Shown: one piece after another, positions 63,896-64,000 of the stretch
Layout of the letters: each line of letters opens with the position of its first letter
How positions within the stretch are numbered: the stretch's first letter is position 1
DNA from: Rhodanobacter spathiphylli B39
GTDB taxonomy: Bacteria; Pseudomonadota; Gammaproteobacteria; Xanthomonadales; Rhodanobacteraceae
Direction of reading: 5' to 3'
Assembly (NCBI RefSeq): GCF_000264295.1
Contig: NZ_AJXT01000021.1
Coordinates: 59,530 to 123,529 of the forward strand
Length of the DNA: 64,000 nucleotides
Translations under genes and position numbers: made by a program
Notes under the pieces: model-generated
Databases searched by the model: none
What the model was told of the DNA's origin: nothing
The model's input: only the letters and a program-made list of their open reading frames with translations

Positions 63896-64000
63896 GGCGG
63901 GTTCCCTGGCTGGCGAGAGGAGTGGCTGGCCCGCAGTGTTGCAGTCGAGCCGGTCGCCCGCAATCACGACCTCTCAGAGCTTGTGAAGAAAACCACTTCC

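Overview
The window looks like chromosomal DNA of a GC-rich gammaproteobacterium. The gene content fits the Xanthomonadales (Lysobacterales), most likely Rhodanobacteraceae (Rhodanobacter, Dyella or Frateuria type): GTP-type PEP carboxykinase, an EtfBA/ETF-QO set, an RpfG-like HD-GYP regulator, an MntP gene behind a manganese riboswitch, and many two-component and cyclic-di-GMP proteins. This placement is inference from gene content, because no rRNA or other phylogenetic marker is present. No tRNA, rRNA, CRISPR array, transposase or integrase was found.

Layout. 1-4.3 kb: surface genes (acyltransferase-3, an LTA-synthase-type phosphoglycerol transferase, and two related small two-cysteine proteins). 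4.4-12.1 kb, minus strand: etf-QO, two large glycan-assembly proteins, then etfB-etfA. 12.3-15.8 kb: amidase, gcvT, gcvH. 16.3-17.0 kb: a MetJ repressor domain fused in frame to a histone-H1-like lysine/alanine tail, with candidate met boxes upstream. 17.4-28 kb: TonB-like protein, serine hydrolase, LemA/M48 pair, GMC oxidoreductase, an ADP/ATP-carrier-like MFS protein, CBS protein, MtgA, Hsp33. 28-34 kb: a GAF-GGDEF-EAL protein, a barrel-like outer-membrane candidate, and an ECF sigma/anti-sigma/DUF4097 operon. 34-40 kb: PckG, and a TetR gene divergent from an alpha/beta hydrolase and FadE. 40-45 kb: a hybrid kinase with three receivers and its response-regulator diguanylate cyclase. 45-48.5 kb: CPBP protease, prfC, riboswitch-mntP. 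48.6-54.2 kb: a 54-codon leader ORF coupled to a second hybrid kinase, then an HD-GYP regulator. 54.3-58.3 kb: kup with a shortened kdpD and kdpE in one operon. 58.4-60.6 kb: an accessory island holding an AHH nuclease toxin and an Imm11-like immunity gene between 44-bp direct repeats. 60.6-64 kb: a second-type EF-G, an M24 peptidase and a DUF1304 protein.

Genes that appear to work together: EtfA/EtfB pass electrons through ETF-QO to quinone and would serve the acyl-CoA dehydrogenase FadE at 37.6 kb. GcvT and GcvH feed one-carbon metabolism next to the methionine repressor. Sigma factor, anti-sigma protein and DUF4097 form one overlapping operon. KdpD/E are placed to control, or be expressed with, the Kup potassium importer. 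The strongest candidates for something little described are the MetJ-H1 fusion with its own candidate operator and the repeat-flanked toxin-immunity cassette.
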